From Bacteroidales bacterium (GTDB taxonomy: Bacteria; Bacteroidota; Bacteroidia; Bacteroidales; VadinHA17), in contig JABUEV010000220.1 in assembly GCA_013314865.1 (NCBI GenBank), positions 1 through 5,018 on the forward strand: a stretch of DNA of 5,018 bases, given 5' to 3'. Shown piece by piece: positions 1-5,018 of this stretch. The stretch's first letter is position 1; each line of letters begins with the position of its first letter. Under the pieces are notes generated by a model. That model saw nothing but the letters and a program-made list of their open reading frames with translations. It ran no database searches and had not been told where the DNA came from. Made by a program: the position numbers and the translations under genes.

Positions 1-729
1 GTCTGTCAGTGACCCGTAGGTGAGCGAGTTGTTAAATACCTTATTTACAAAAGCTGTCATATTGGTACTGAAATAAACGACATTACCCAGTGACGTTCCG
101 GCAGAATTTATTGCATATGCACAGTAATAGTATGTTGTGTTAACTGAAAGGCCGGAGCGGGAGAGTGAGAAGAAACCGGTTCCTGAGCCTGCTGACAACT
201 TGCTGCCTTCTTTCTCAGGCTCGGGTGACATGCCAAAATAAAATCCCCTCTCAGTGATATTTGACCCGCCGTCAGATATAATGTTCCCGTTAAGTTTTAC
301 ACTTGAGGCAGTAATCTCGGTCGGCCATTCTGTGGTTATTGTTGCTCTGCCCGGATTCACAGGGGGCTTGCCTGAAGTAGTGAATTTAAAAACCTTGCCA
401 TATTCTGTTCCGTACTTATTAGATGCAAATGCCCTTACCATATATAGGGTATTCTGGTCAAGCCCGGTCATCAAGCTTTCGAAAATTCCCGGACCTGTCC
501 CTTCTGAATTCATCCCTGAATAGGAATCAAGCGTCGGTTCATTCTTCCCCCAGATAATTCCCCTCGATACCACGGGAGCATCTCCTTCATCTATTATATT
601 GCCTCCGGAGATTGCAGTTGCGTGTGTTATATCTGTTACCGGAAGGGTTGATACATCAGGAAGCCTGCCTTCACAGGCACTTAAAAGAAAAATCAACCAG
701 ACCGCTTGGAACAAAAAAAATTTAATCAT
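1..729 (-). CDS. Secreted lipoprotein with fibronectin-III-like repeats, probable FISUMP-type protein (3' part missing)
   Basis: The gene reads leftward from an ATG at 729 and stays open to base 1, giving 243 visible residues without a stop. The N-terminus is a lipoprotein signal: MIK, a hydrophobic stretch to about residue 17, then the lipobox LSAC with the acylated Cys at 19. This predicts export and membrane anchoring. Two related repeats follow, at about 29-118 and 128-222. Each has a G-G/N-G-N-I-I element, a later R-G-(I/F)-x-(W/F) strand, a G-T/S-G turn and a closing Y-x-x-x-A-x-N-x-x-G-T-x-x-G strand, as in the fibronectin-III-like modules of many Bacteroidota surface proteins. After the second repeat, the segment at 231-243 (VFNNSLTYGSLTD) resembles the usual lead-in to a FISUMP domain, so the missing C-terminus is probably of that type; this is inference. 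The role is unknown, likely binding or structural at the cell surface. It is divergent from the 907 gene and unrelated to it in function. Confidence 0.85.
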   Translation of the reverse strand, partial: MIKFFLFQAVWLIFLLSACEGRLPDVSTLPVTDITHATAISGGNIIDEGDAPVVSRGIIWGKNEPTLDSYSGMNSEGTGPGIFESLMTGLDQNTLYMVRAFASNKYGTEYGKVFKFTTSGKPPVNPGRATITTEWPTEITASSVKLNGNIISDGGSNITERGFYFGMSPEPEKEGSKLSAGSGTGFFSLSRSGLSVNTTYYYCAYAINSAGTSLGNVVYFSTNMTAFVNKVFNNSLTYGSLTD

Positions 730-849
730 CGCTGACAGGCATAAAACTGATTATCATAAGAAATTAAAGTCATTAAAAATACTGATTATTTCCGGATCCC
801 CGTGATTGTTCATAATTATAACGTAAAGATTAGTTGAAATATCACAGAA

Positions 850-880
850 ATTGATACCGCAAAATCTTTTATTATCTTTG
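850..880 (+). promoter_or_regulatory. Bacteroidota-type promoter for the rightward genes
   Basis: ATTG at 850-853 is followed after 19 bases by TATCTTTG at 873-880. The second element matches the Bacteroidota -7 consensus TAnnTTTG exactly. The spacing falls in the range known for the TTTG -33 partner, of which three of four bases are present. Transcription would start a few bases downstream, leaving a leader of roughly 20 bases before the ATG at 907. The rest of the 730-906 intergenic stretch is AT-rich with no gene or obvious hairpin. The promoter could serve the 907 gene and, because gaps are short and strand is constant, the genes after it. Confidence 0.55.
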
Positions 881-906
881 AAAGAATAGCCAAAAATACT
901 TCCTTA

Positions 907-2124
907 ATGACGGAGAAAATGCTTAAAATAGGGATAATTCGTGAAACAAAGAATCCTCCCGACAGGAGGGTGCCTCTTACTCCCCGACAAATCCTCAGAC
1001 TTCAGGAAATGTTTCCCTCATCTTCATTCATAGTACAGCCAAGCCCGTTCAGATGCTATTCCGATGAGGAGTATAAAGAAGCTGGAATACGGGTATACGA
1101 GGATTTGACAGAATGCAACATTCTTCTTGGAATAAAGGAAGTTAACAGGAGCACATTCATCGCCGGAAAAACATACCTGTTTTTTGCACATGTAGGTAAA
1201 AAGCAGAAGTCAAACCGGGAAATGTTCAGGACAATGGCTGAAAAGGGGATTACTCTTATTGACTATGAGTACCTTACAAACGAAAAGGGAGAAAGGGTGG
1301 TTGCGTTCGGACATTGGGCCGGAATTGTTGGTGCATATAACGGTTTAAGAGTTCTTGGTATTAAGAAATCATTGTTTGACCTTAAACCTGCCAGCCAGTC
1401 AAGGGATTATAATGAGCTGCTCCAGAACATAAAAAACGTATCCTTGCCATCCGGACTTAAAATTCTTGTCACCGGAACCGGACGTGTAGCAGGAGGTATA
1501 ATGGAAATACTGGAAAAATGCGATATTAAGAAAGTAAGTCCTCATGAATATCTGTCAGGCACGTTTAACATTCCTGTTGTTTGCCAGATCGGGCCTGAAT
1601 ACTACGTCAGACATAAAAAAGGGAAAGAGTTTGTTTTCAGTCATTTTATTGAAAATCCCGGGGAATATGAATCTGCATTTTTCCCGTTTGCTGAGGCAAC
1701 TGATGTTTTGATGACAGGTCATTACTGGGATCCTGCTTCACCGAAATTCCTGACAATTGAGGATATGAAAAAAGACACCTTCAGGATTTCTGTTATTGCA
1801 GACATAAGCTGTGATGTTAACGGACCATTGCCTTCAACTGTCAGGCCCTCCACAATATCTGAGCCTTTTTATGATTTTAACCCGGTGCTTGAAAGAGAGG
1901 AGCCTCCATTCAGCAGACCTGAAAATATCACTGTAATGGCTGTTGACAACCTTCCTGGCGAGCTTCCGCGAGATGCATCAGTTGATTTTGGCAATCAGTT
2001 AATGCAGACAATACTTCCTGAAATTCTACAGGGGGCTCATAGTCCGATGAAAGAACGTGCAACTATCCTGCTTGAGGGCAGGCTCACTCCAAGGTTCAGT
2101 TACCTGGCCGACTATCTGAAATAA
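907..2124 (+). CDS. Stand-alone lysine-ketoglutarate reductase / saccharopine dehydrogenase-like enzyme
   Basis: The product has 405 residues and belongs to the alanine dehydrogenase/PNT-saccharopine dehydrogenase superfamily. The N-terminal domain has the signature R-E-T-K with RRVPLTP at 12-26, then GIKE with K77 and FFAH with H95, which align with the catalytic Lys and His of yeast Lys1. A Rossmann motif T-G-T-G-R-V-A-G-G lies at 189-197. The C-terminal part carries ADISCD at 298-303 and DNLPGELPRDAS at 347-358, also family hallmarks. From memory the closest resemblance is the lysine-2-oxoglutarate reductase domain of animal and plant AASS/LKR (RVVAFGHWAG at 130-139; LIDYE at 117-121). The likely reaction is NAD(P)H-dependent condensation of lysine and 2-oxoglutarate to saccharopine, in the cytoplasm. 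The length fits this domain alone; no saccharopine-cleaving partner lies in the window. ATG 907 was chosen; an in-frame ATG at 919 is equally possible. Generic databases may label it alanine dehydrogenase. The substrate is not proven. Confidence 0.8.
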   Translation: MTEKMLKIGIIRETKNPPDRRVPLTPRQILRLQEMFPSSSFIVQPSPFRCYSDEEYKEAGIRVYEDLTECNILLGIKEVNRSTFIAGKTYLFFAHVGKKQKSNREMFRTMAEKGITLIDYEYLTNEKGERVVAFGHWAGIVGAYNGLRVLGIKKSLFDLKPASQSRDYNELLQNIKNVSLPSGLKILVTGTGRVAGGIMEILEKCDIKKVSPHEYLSGTFNIPVVCQIGPEYYVRHKKGKEFVFSHFIENPGEYESAFFPFAEATDVLMTGHYWDPASPKFLTIEDMKKDTFRISVIADISCDVNGPLPSTVRPSTISEPFYDFNPVLEREEPPFSRPENITVMAVDNLPGELPRDASVDFGNQLMQTILPEILQGAHSPMKERATILLEGRLTPRFSYLADYLK

Positions 2125-2158
2125 GTTTTTCGTACTTTTGGATGATATTTACCGGCAA

Positions 2159-3298
2159 ATGCGAATTGTAATTCTTGGGACTGCTCATCCGTTCAGAGGC
2201 GGTCTTGCCGCTTACAACGAACGGCTTGCCAGAGAACTTCAAAAGGAAGGTCATATAGTCATGATCTTTACTTTCACAGTACAGTATCCCGGTTTTTTGT
2301 TCCCGGGAAAGACTCAATATACCGACGCTCCAAGCCCTTCGGATCTTTCGGTTAGAAGAATTCTTAATTCCGTCAATCCCTTCAACTGGGTAAAGACCGC
2401 CAGGGAGGTGAGTAAGTACAAGCCGGATATTGTATTAATAAAGTACTGGCACCCTTTTATGGCACCCTGTCTGGGAACAGTCGCCTGGCTGGCAAAAAGA
2501 AATAAAAAGGTTAAAACCATCATTATTTCAATTTTTGACAACGTTATACCCCATGAAAGGAAACCCGGCGACAATCTTCTGACCAAATATTTTACCGGTA
2601 AAATAGACGGTGCAATAGTTATGTCGGGGAGCGTGGCAAATGACCTCAGGAAATTCAATCTGAAGGCGCCGGTATTATATAATCCCCATCCGCTGTACGA
2701 CAATTATGGAGATCTCCTTTCCAGAGAATATGCTTTATCAAAACTCGGGCTCCCTGAAGATTACTATTATCTGCTCTTTTTCGGATTTATAAGGGCTTAC
2801 AAGGGTCTTGACCTTCTTCTTGAAGCCATAAACTACCCTCATGTAAGAAATTTAAAAATTAAACTTATTGTTGCAGGTGAATTTTATGAGGACAGAAACC
2901 CCTATGATGAACTCATCAGGAAACATAACCTGCAGGGCATGATTGCAATGTACGACCGTTATATAAGTGAGAATGAAGTGAATCTTTTTTTCAGCGCTGC
3001 CGACCTGGTGGTTCAGCCTTACAGAAATGCAACGCAGAGCGGAGTAACCCAGATTGCATTTCATTTTGAAAAACCGATGCTGGTCACTGATGTCGGCGGA
3101 TTAAGTGAAATAGTACCTGATAAGAAATGCGGGTTTGTGGTCAGACCTGATCCGGCCGAAGTGGCAGATGCTATAGCGGATTATTTCAAGAATAACAGAA
3201 AACCAATATTTACAGAGGAAGTAAAGAAAGAAAAACAGAAATATGGATGGGACAAGCTAACGGCAACAATTTATGAGTTGTACGAAAAGATAAAGTAA
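2159..3298 (+). CDS. GT4-type glycosyltransferase (GT-B fold)
   Basis: This is a 379-residue cytosolic or membrane-associated sugar transferase using a nucleotide sugar; donor and acceptor cannot be read from the sequence. It opens with the first GT-B strand MRIVILGTAHPFRGG, containing the glycine pair at 14-15. The C-terminal donor-binding half begins at about 206 with F-G-F-I-R-A-Y-K-G-L-D-L-L (208-220), which carries the Arg and Lys that usually contact the donor phosphates. It continues with SAADLVVQPY (279-288), TQSGV (292-296) and VGGLSE (312-317). In this subfamily TQSG stands in place of the first Glu of the E-x7-E motif. The frame extends upstream to a TTG at 2138, but the ATG at 2159 puts the first beta-strand exactly at the N-terminus, so it was chosen; neither has a Shine-Dalgarno sequence. 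It starts 34 bases after the preceding gene and probably shares its transcript. Proximity to hddA and hddC suggests it may transfer heptose or work in the same glycan locus. Confidence 0.85.
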   Translation: MRIVILGTAHPFRGGLAAYNERLARELQKEGHIVMIFTFTVQYPGFLFPGKTQYTDAPSPSDLSVRRILNSVNPFNWVKTAREVSKYKPDIVLIKYWHPFMAPCLGTVAWLAKRNKKVKTIIISIFDNVIPHERKPGDNLLTKYFTGKIDGAIVMSGSVANDLRKFNLKAPVLYNPHPLYDNYGDLLSREYALSKLGLPEDYYYLLFFGFIRAYKGLDLLLEAINYPHVRNLKIKLIVAGEFYEDRNPYDELIRKHNLQGMIAMYDRYISENEVNLFFSAADLVVQPYRNATQSGVTQIAFHFEKPMLVTDVGGLSEIVPDKKCGFVVRPDPAEVADAIADYFKNNRKPIFTEEVKKEKQKYGWDKLTATIYELYEKIK

Positions 3299-3312
3299 GT
3301 AAGTAAGTAAGT
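3293..3312 (+). repeat. AAGT tetranucleotide array over the glycosyltransferase stop
   Basis: Five perfect AAGT units run through the last codon (AAG) and stop (TAA, 3296-3298) of the glycosyltransferase gene and on into the spacer. Because the period is 4, TAA falls in all three frames within the array. Slippage would not alter the protein, since the first AAG-TAA pair is kept. Confidence 0.9.
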
Positions 3313-3344
3313 GAGGATTGCAGGGTAGTTGGAAAGGGAAGGTA

Positions 3345-3386
3345 GTCCTGCAGTCTTGCAGTCCGTAGGAAACTTGCAAAACTATA
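3345..3386 (+). repeat. TGCA-core octamer block, left inverted arm
   Basis: Two TGCAGTCY units (3349-3356, 3358-3365, offset by one extra T) are followed after a short break by TGCAAAACTATA at 3375-3386. The stretch 3345-3363 matches the reverse complement of 4592-4610 at 17 of 19 positions. TGCAGTCTTGCA (3349-3360) is a perfect 12-base inverted copy of 4587-4598. TGCAAAACTATA matches the reverse complement of 4566-4575 apart from two extra A residues. It lies wholly in the spacer before hddA. Confidence 0.75.
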
Positions 3387-3418
3387 AACCCGAAACCCGA
3401 AACACTGAACCTGAAACC
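3386..3418 (+). repeat. AAACCCG heptamer array ending at the hddA start codon
   Basis: The units are AAACCCG, AAACCCG, AAACACT, GAACCTG and a partial AAACC, in strict 7-base register. The array touches the hddA ATG with no base in between. Its core GAAACCC is the reverse complement of GGGTTTC, which recurs in the array after hddA (4522-4528, 4546-4552). GAAACCCGAAAC (3392-3403) matches the reverse complement of 4540-4552 except for one extra base there, so the period is 7 here and 8 in the other spacer. Confidence 0.85.
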
Positions 3419-4453
3419 ATGATATACAGAAGCAAAGCACCTTTACGGCTCGGACTTGCCGGCGGCGGAACAGACGTCTCGCCTTACAGTGATCTTTACG
3501 GCGGTGCCGTTCTTAATGCCACTATTGACCAGTATGCTTACTGCACTATTGAGGAGACTAACGACGATATAATTGAAATTTATGCAGTGGATCTGAACTT
3601 CAGGAAAACATACCCTTCGTCACTCTTTTTGCCTCCCGACGGAACCCTCGACCTTCACAAGGGTGTCTATAACCACTTGGTTAAAAGGTTCGGATTTACA
3701 AAACCTCTGTCTTTCAAGCTCGTTACATACTGTGACGTGCCTCCAGGGAGCGGACTCGGGACTTCTTCTACAATGGTCGTTGCAATTATAAGGGCTTTTA
3801 CCGAATGGCTCAACCTGCCTCTTGGCGATTACGACACAGCTTACATGGCATACAGGATTGAAAGAGTTGATCTTGGACTCAGGGGAGGAAAACAGGACCA
3901 GTATGCCGCAACCTTCGGGGGATTCAACTTTATAGAATTTTACAGCAACGACCGGGTGGTTGTCAATCCTCTTAGAATGAAACGCTGGATTGTTGATGAA
4001 CTTGAAGCATCAATGGTTCTTTATTATTCAGGGGCATCACGCTCGTCCGACAGGATAATCCTGGAACAGCAGAAGAACACAAGCTCCGGGAAGAAAATAC
4101 CTGTGGAAGCTACTCATCGAATAAAGGAAAGCGCATATATTATGAAGGATTTTCTTCTCAGGGGAGATATAGTTCAATTTGCCGTCGCTCTAGACCGGGA
4201 ATGGGAGAATAAGAAGAAGATGGCTGGTTCAATTACGAACCGGACTATAGATAAGATATATGAAACAGCCCGGAGTGCAGGAGCCTACGGCGGGAAGGTC
4301 TCCGGTGCCGGCGGCGGAGGATTTATGTTTTTTGCCGTCAATCCGGTGAAAAAACTTGATTTAATAAATGCACTTGGTCATTTCAGCGGAAAAGTGCTTA
4401 ATTTTCACTTTACCGAAAATGGATGTTATGGGTGGAGGATTAGTGAAAAGTGA
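3419..4453 (+). CDS. hddA: D-glycero-alpha-D-manno-heptose-7-phosphate kinase (GHMP kinase)
   Basis: The 344-residue product phosphorylates C1 of D-glycero-D-manno-heptose 7-phosphate with ATP, in the cytoplasm, on the route to GDP-D-glycero-alpha-D-manno-heptose. All GHMP kinase motifs are present: the N-terminal [14 protein letters not shown] (7-20), the ATP loop [11 protein letters not shown] (108-118), [13 protein letters not shown] (156-168) with the likely catalytic Asp at 160, and the C-terminal [10 protein letters not shown] (293-302). The segment [16 protein letters not shown] (21-36) is what I recognise as typical of HddA rather than of galactokinase or mevalonate kinase. The start is the ATG at 3419. 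The frame runs open upstream to a TTG at 3329, but those 30 extra codons translate spacer repeats and are not homologous to kinases. There is no Shine-Dalgarno sequence; the preceding bases are the heptamer array. The following gene encodes the next-but-one enzyme of the pathway, HddC. fucose/L-sugar kinases of the same family remain a lesser alternative. Confidence 0.88.
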   Translation: MIYRSKAPLRLGLAGGGTDVSPYSDLYGGAVLNATIDQYAYCTIEETNDDIIEIYAVDLNFRKTYPSSLFLPPDGTLDLHKGVYNHLVKRFGFTKPLSFKLVTYCDVPPGSGLGTSSTMVVAIIRAFTEWLNLPLGDYDTAYMAYRIERVDLGLRGGKQDQYAATFGGFNFIEFYSNDRVVVNPLRMKRWIVDELEASMVLYYSGASRSSDRIILEQQKNTSSGKKIPVEATHRIKESAYIMKDFLLRGDIVQFAVALDREWENKKKMAGSITNRTIDKIYETARSAGAYGGKVSGAGGGGFMFFAVNPVKKLDLINALGHFSGKVLNFHFTENGCYGWRISEK

Positions 4454-4469
4454 GAGGCGGAAGGCATTA

Positions 4470-4504
4470 GGCACAGAGCACAGGGCGCAGGGCACAGGGC
4501 ACAG
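4470..4504 (+). repeat. GGCACAG heptamer array
   Basis: Five units in exact 7-base register: GGCACAG, AGCACAG, GGCGCAG, GGCACAG and GGCACAG. A decayed unit GGCATTA (4463-4469) may precede them. The array begins about 17 bases after the hddA stop codon and is markedly richer in G and C than its surroundings. No counterpart is seen in the spacer before hddA. Confidence 0.85.
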
Positions 4505-4564
4505 AGAGTTTCAGTGTTCCAGGGTTTCTGAGTTTCAGAGTTTCAGGGTTTCAAAGTTTCAGAG
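4505..4564 (+). repeat. AGRGTTTC octamer array, right inverted arm
   Basis: Seven units in exact 8-base register (4505-4560) are followed by a partial AGAG. Units vary at the first four positions (AGAG, AGTG, AGGG, TGAG, AAAG) while GTTTC is nearly constant; the second unit has GTTCC. On the minus strand the units read GAAACYCT and correspond to the GAAACCC heptamers in front of hddA. It directly abuts the preceding heptamer array. Confidence 0.9.
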
Positions 4565-4565
4565 A

Positions 4566-4610
4566 TATAGTTGCAGGATTACAGAGTGCAAGACTGCAAA
4601 ACTGCAAGAC
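4566..4610 (+). repeat. TGCARRAC octamer block ending just before hddC
   Basis: TATAGTTGCA (4566-4575) leads into degenerate units TGCAGGAT and TACAGAG, then three clean octamers TGCAAGAC, TGCAAAAC and TGCAAGAC (4587-4610). Three bases, TAA, separate the last unit from the hddC ATG at 4614. The block is the reverse-complement counterpart of 3345-3386; it also shares TGCAAAACT in direct orientation with 3375-3383. Confidence 0.8.
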
Positions 4611-4613
4611 TAA

Positions 4614-5018
4614 ATGACAATAAAGGACATGTTCAACACAAGAGAATGCATAATACTTGCCGGGGGACTTGGCACAAGGCTCAGAGGTGTTGTCAGGGAT
4701 CTCCCGAAACCAATGGCCCCGATTGACGCCAAGCCATTTCTCTTCTATTTAATGAAATGGCTTGTAAAGTATAAGCCCGACAAAATAGTCATTTCAGCAG
4801 GCTACAAATCGCAATCAATTATTGATTATTTCGGTGATTCATTTTCCGGCACCCCTCTGATCTATGCCATCGAGGAGAAGCCTCTGGGAACCGGCGGAGC
4901 ATTAAAGTATGCCATCGGAAAGACTGCCGGATCCGACATTCTTGTAGTTAACGGCGACACCTACTTTCCGGTTGACATTGAAAAACTGTGGTATTTGCAC
5001 ACTTCTAAAAATTATATA
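4614..5018 (+). CDS. hddC: D-glycero-alpha-D-manno-heptose 1-phosphate guanylyltransferase (3' end missing)
   Basis: The first 135 codons are visible; the gene is open at the window edge. It is a nucleotidyltransferase of the RmlA/GMP-type family. The signature loop IILAGGLGTRLRG is at 13-25, LPKPMAPI at 30-37 with the active-site Lys at 32, the sugar/base-binding EKPLGTGGA at 88-96, and VVNGD at 111-115 with the metal-binding Asp. The run RECIILAGGLGTRLRGVV and its position right after hddA favour HddC, which joins heptose 1-phosphate to GTP to make GDP-D-glycero-alpha-D-manno-heptose in the cytoplasm. Glucose-1-phosphate thymidylyl- or mannose-1-phosphate guanylyltransferases share these motifs, so the substrate is partly inferred from the neighbour. 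The ATG at 4614 was chosen; an in-frame ATG at 4629 is possible and loses no conserved residue. Neither has a well-spaced Shine-Dalgarno sequence. GmhA and GmhB, also needed for the pathway, are not in the window and may lie further right. Confidence 0.85.
   Translation, partial: MTIKDMFNTRECIILAGGLGTRLRGVVRDLPKPMAPIDAKPFLFYLMKWLVKYKPDKIVISAGYKSQSIIDYFGDSFSGTPLIYAIEEKPLGTGGALKYAIGKTAGSDILVVNGDTYFPVDIEKLWYLHTSKNYI

Larger units (their letters stand above)
3345..4610. other. hddA bracketed by an inverted pair of composite repeats
   Basis: The left arm (about 3345-3418) and the right arm (about 4505-4610) carry the same series of elements when read on opposite strands: GTC/TGCA octamers, then a TGCA..CTATA word, then GAAAC-type units. 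Matches are 17 of 19, 10 bases with a 2-base gap, and 12 bases with a 1-base gap respectively. The order is colinear, which argues against chance similarity of simple repeats. The arms are diverged and the enclosed segment is essentially the hddA coding sequence. No transposase or recombinase is present, so the mechanism is unknown. Confidence 0.6.

Noticed and set aside
774..781. Leftward promoter for the lipoprotein (TATTTTTA on the minus strand)
   Set aside because: It matches seven of eight bases of TAnnTTTG but has no TTG-type -33 element at 19-21 bases, so it is too weak in AT-rich DNA.
254..805. Plus-strand open frames of 89 and 68 codons (254-523 and 599-805)
   Set aside because: They lie antisense to, or overlap the start of, the well-supported lipoprotein gene and have no recognisable protein features.
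2138..2158. TTG start for the glycosyltransferase
   Set aside because: The ATG at 2159 is in frame and places the first GT-B strand at the N-terminus; the seven extra residues look unstructured.
3293..3312. Phase-variable switch by AAGT slippage
   Set aside because: The stop is formed by the first two units, so changes in unit number do not alter the glycosyltransferase, and hddA starts independently downstream.
3299..3418. Rho-independent terminator between the glycosyltransferase and hddA
   Set aside because: CTGCAG is palindromic but no longer stem followed by a U-run is present; the same is true of 4454-4613 and 2125-2158.
2096..3440. Minus-strand open frames of 70-129 codons at 2096-2317, 2314-2703, 2852-3064 and 3210-3440
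   Set aside because: All but a few bases are antisense to the glycosyltransferase or the repeat spacer; compositions look like shadow frames.
4470..4610. Possible CRISPR array
   Set aside because: Units are 7-8 bases and contiguous, with no 20-40 base repeats separated by unique spacers and no cas genes.
3345..4610. Insertion-sequence terminal inverted repeats around hddA
   Set aside because: No transposase and no target duplication; the arms are composite tandem arrays, not defined transposon ends.
4368..4613. 81-codon plus-strand frame overlapping the hddA end
   Set aside because: It overlaps hddA in another frame and then translates the tandem arrays; low-complexity text with no domain.

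Overview
The window looks like a chromosomal stretch from a member of the Bacteroidota, probably an environmental Bacteroidales-like lineage. Three things suggest this. The lipoprotein at the left edge has the fibronectin-like repeat architecture common in that phylum. The 907 gene is preceded by a match to the Bacteroidota promoter (TTG, 19 bases, TAnnTTTG). The start codons have no good Shine-Dalgarno sequences. No rRNA, tRNA, transposase, integrase or CRISPR array is visible.

Layout. On the minus strand (1-729) is the N-terminal part of a secreted lipoprotein with two fibronectin-III-like repeats that seems to lead into a FISUMP-type domain beyond the edge. A divergent intergenic region (730-906) carries the rightward promoter. 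Four genes then run rightward: a stand-alone lysine-ketoglutarate-reductase/saccharopine-dehydrogenase-like enzyme (907-2124), a GT4-type glycosyltransferase (2159-3298), a GHMP kinase recognisable as HddA (3419-4453), and the first 135 codons of a sugar-1-phosphate nucleotidyltransferase recognisable as HddC (4614 to the edge). HddA and HddC are two of the dedicated steps to GDP-D-glycero-alpha-D-manno-heptose. The neighbouring glycosyltransferase is a plausible user of this or another activated sugar in surface glycan assembly. The first enzyme belongs to amino-acid metabolism and may be a neighbour only by chance.

The most unusual part is the spacer DNA around hddA. The 120-base gap before it and the 160-base gap after it consist almost entirely of degenerate short tandem arrays with strict periods of 4, 7 or 8 bases (AAGT; TGCAGTCT; AAACCCG; GGCACAG; AGRGTTTC; TGCARRAC). 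They run up to, or within three bases of, the next start codon. Read on opposite strands, the two spacers are colinear: octamers with a TGCA core, then a TGCA..CTATA word, then GAAACCC-type units. hddA is therefore bracketed by a diverged inverted pair of one composite repeat. This structure does not match CRISPR, REP/BIME or insertion-sequence ends. It is the best candidate here for something undescribed. Automated gene calls that use TTG starts or read through these arrays would add false peptide to the genes.
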